In this document: in pieces, positions 57,212 through 58,129 of the stretch | Position numbering within the stretch: the stretch's first letter is position 1 | How the letters are laid out: every line of letters begins with the position of its first letter | NCBI GenBank assembly: GCA_000447185.1 | Contig: KE647374.1 | Location: 4,203-62,331, forward strand | Direction: 5' to 3' | Source: Vairimorpha apis BRL 01 | Taxonomy: Eukaryota > Microsporidia > Nosematidae | DNA: 58,129 nucleotides | Translations under genes and position numbers: made by a program | Notes under the pieces: generated by a model | Seen by the model: only the letters and a program-made list of their open reading frames with translations | Database searches by the model: none | What the model was told of the DNA's origin: nothing

Positions 57212-57691
57212 CTTAAATTATTTATTTAGGGTATAATGGTATTTCAATTTTATTTTTTTAATATATCATCACAAATAGATATAGGGCGATTTTCGCACAT
57301 ATTTGATTCCAAATTTTCTTTCTCAGTAACCTCCTGTTCATTTTCCATAATGACTTCGCCTCTTCGGGCTTCCATAGAAAGACTCTCTAAGGTCATCTTA
57401 AGCACTCTGGCTTGTATATATGCCTGGGTTCGGCTGTCTAAATTTAATTCACTCCTATATTTTTTGTGGAAAGTTGTTGTTATTCCCTCCCATGTCATGA
57501 CGTATGGTATAATCCTTGTTTTGTACCCATTCATTGCTCCACAATGGTTAGCAAGCAGATCGTATTTGTGCTTTTTTTCCGTTTCAACAGCCCGAAGGTT
57601 GTCAAAGCTTGTAATTCCTACCTCTACTATTAGTATTTCCTTTTTTATTTTATCCAGAATAAATACATCGGGTTTATTGTACTTTACTTTG
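57212..57691 (-). mobile_element. 5'-truncated retroelement insertion with open endonuclease frame
   Basis: A 480-bp insertion between perfect 18-bp duplications. Its minus-strand frame is open throughout from KVKYNKPDVFILDKIKKE, then ILIVEVGIT, TEKKHKYDLLANHC, RIIPYVMTWEGI, QAYIQARVLKMTLESLS and EARRGE to the stop at 57250. The catalytic-type residues (PD, Glu of VEVG, K-x2-Y) are present. The 5' boundary falls just before KPD, so no reverse transcriptase is left. The 3' end is TACCCTAAATAAATAAT. Among the copies here this is one of the least decayed, together with 17.6 kb. Confidence 0.88.
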
Positions 57692-57709
57692 ATAGTAATA
57701 TTTTTTATA
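57692..57709. repeat. target-site duplication, 18 bp (right)
   Basis: Second copy of ATAGTAATATTTTTTATA. Confidence 0.85.
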
Positions 57710-57729
57710 AATATCTATTTAATAAATAT

Positions 57730-58129
57730 ATAAATTTATATTTATATTAAAGTATGCATGATAAATATTTATATATTAATTCTATTTACATATTAATTCT
57801 ATTTATATATATTTAATAATATCCATTAAAAGTATATTTAATAAATATTTACTTAAAATATCTACAAATCTATATTTACATACAATATCCATTAGAAGTA
57901 TATTTAATAAATATTACATATAATTATATATAAATATTTATATACAATTCAATCTACAAATCTATATTTACATATAATTATATATAAATAATTCCATCTA
58001 CAAATCCTTATATATAAATATCTATAAATAAATATCTTATATAAAATTTACATACAATATCTTATATAAAATATCTTATATATAAATATTACTATATATC
58101 TATATATACATATAATTATATATTAATAA
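57730..58129. repeat. degenerate AT tandem repeats at window end
   Basis: Recurring strings such as AATATCTACAAATCTATATT, ACATACAATATCCATTAGAA and AGTATATTTAATAAATATT occur two to four times, with many TATAAATA units. The array reaches the window end, so its full size is unknown. Confidence 0.65.

Noticed and set aside
57218..57234. CCTAA-like sequence at the 57-kb element tail as a telomere repeat
   Set aside because: Only a single unit is present and it is explained by the shared 3' end of the retroelement family.
1..58129. tRNA, rRNA or CRISPR arrays
   Set aside because: No cloverleaf with a GTTCRA-type arm, no rRNA core sequence and no regular spacer array was found by reading. A covariance-model scan would be decisive for tRNAs.

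Overview
Organism. Everything recognisable here is eukaryotic and compact: TFIIA large subunit, a CDK7/Kin28-type kinase, beta-tubulin, Dis3/Rrp44, cytosolic MetRS, eL34, CBP20 and V-ATPase proteolipid. Genes have no visible introns, proteins are shorter than their yeast or animal homologues, and most genes carry a CCC/CCCC element a few bases upstream of the ATG. That combination is typical of microsporidia. The extreme AT-richness, the long empty intergenic tracts (up to about 3.5 kb) and the retroelement debris suggest one of the large-genome microsporidia (Edhazardia- or Hamiltosporidium-like). The species assignment is inference. Layout. 1-10 kb: sparse genes (hypothetical, TOA1-like, a broken Cys-rich/membrane protein, V-ATPase c) in AT-rich desert. 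10.7-22.8 kb: a denser block with a RecA/Rad51-like ATPase, a small OB-fold protein, a calponin-homology protein, a nucleostemin/Nug1-like GTPase, Kin28 with a small overlapping ORF, an M16 protease and beta-tubulin. 24-29 kb: Dis3, MetRS and eL34, the last two divergent from a 57-bp promoter. 30.8-41.3 kb: an LRR protein, then two near-identical 4.2-kb copies separated by an N gap (probably two haplotypes scaffolded in tandem), then an acyltransferase. 43.8-48 kb: a multipass membrane protein, a small hypothetical, a nucleolin-like RRM protein and CBP20. 50-58 kb: a repeat-rich, lineage-specific region with a UBL/membrane protein, a small secreted protein and two paralogous secreted Asn-rich proteins, each beside tandem repeats. 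Mobile DNA. At least nine loci carry 3'-terminal pieces of one retroelement family encoding a restriction-like endonuclease (KPD...VEVG...KY). Three have perfect target-site duplications (13, 11 and 18 bp) that define exact 5'-truncated insertions. A separate ~300-bp MITE-like element is present in one of the two 4.2-kb copies and absent from the other. Reading frames. Six loci, several encoding core functions (V-ATPase c, Dis3, an OB-fold protein, a RecA-like protein, a nucleolin-like protein, a membrane protein), are each interrupted at A6 or A7 runs where a one-base change would reopen the frame. The likely causes are homopolymer sequencing error or real poly(A) slippage. How the genes fit together. 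Most are housekeeping genes for transcription initiation (TFIIA, Kin28), RNA processing and decay (CBP20, Dis3, nucleolin-like), ribosome supply (Nug1-like, eL34, MetRS), cytoskeleton (tubulin, CH protein) and membranes (V-ATPase, acyltransferase). No operons are evident. Divergent or overlapping neighbours share very short promoters.
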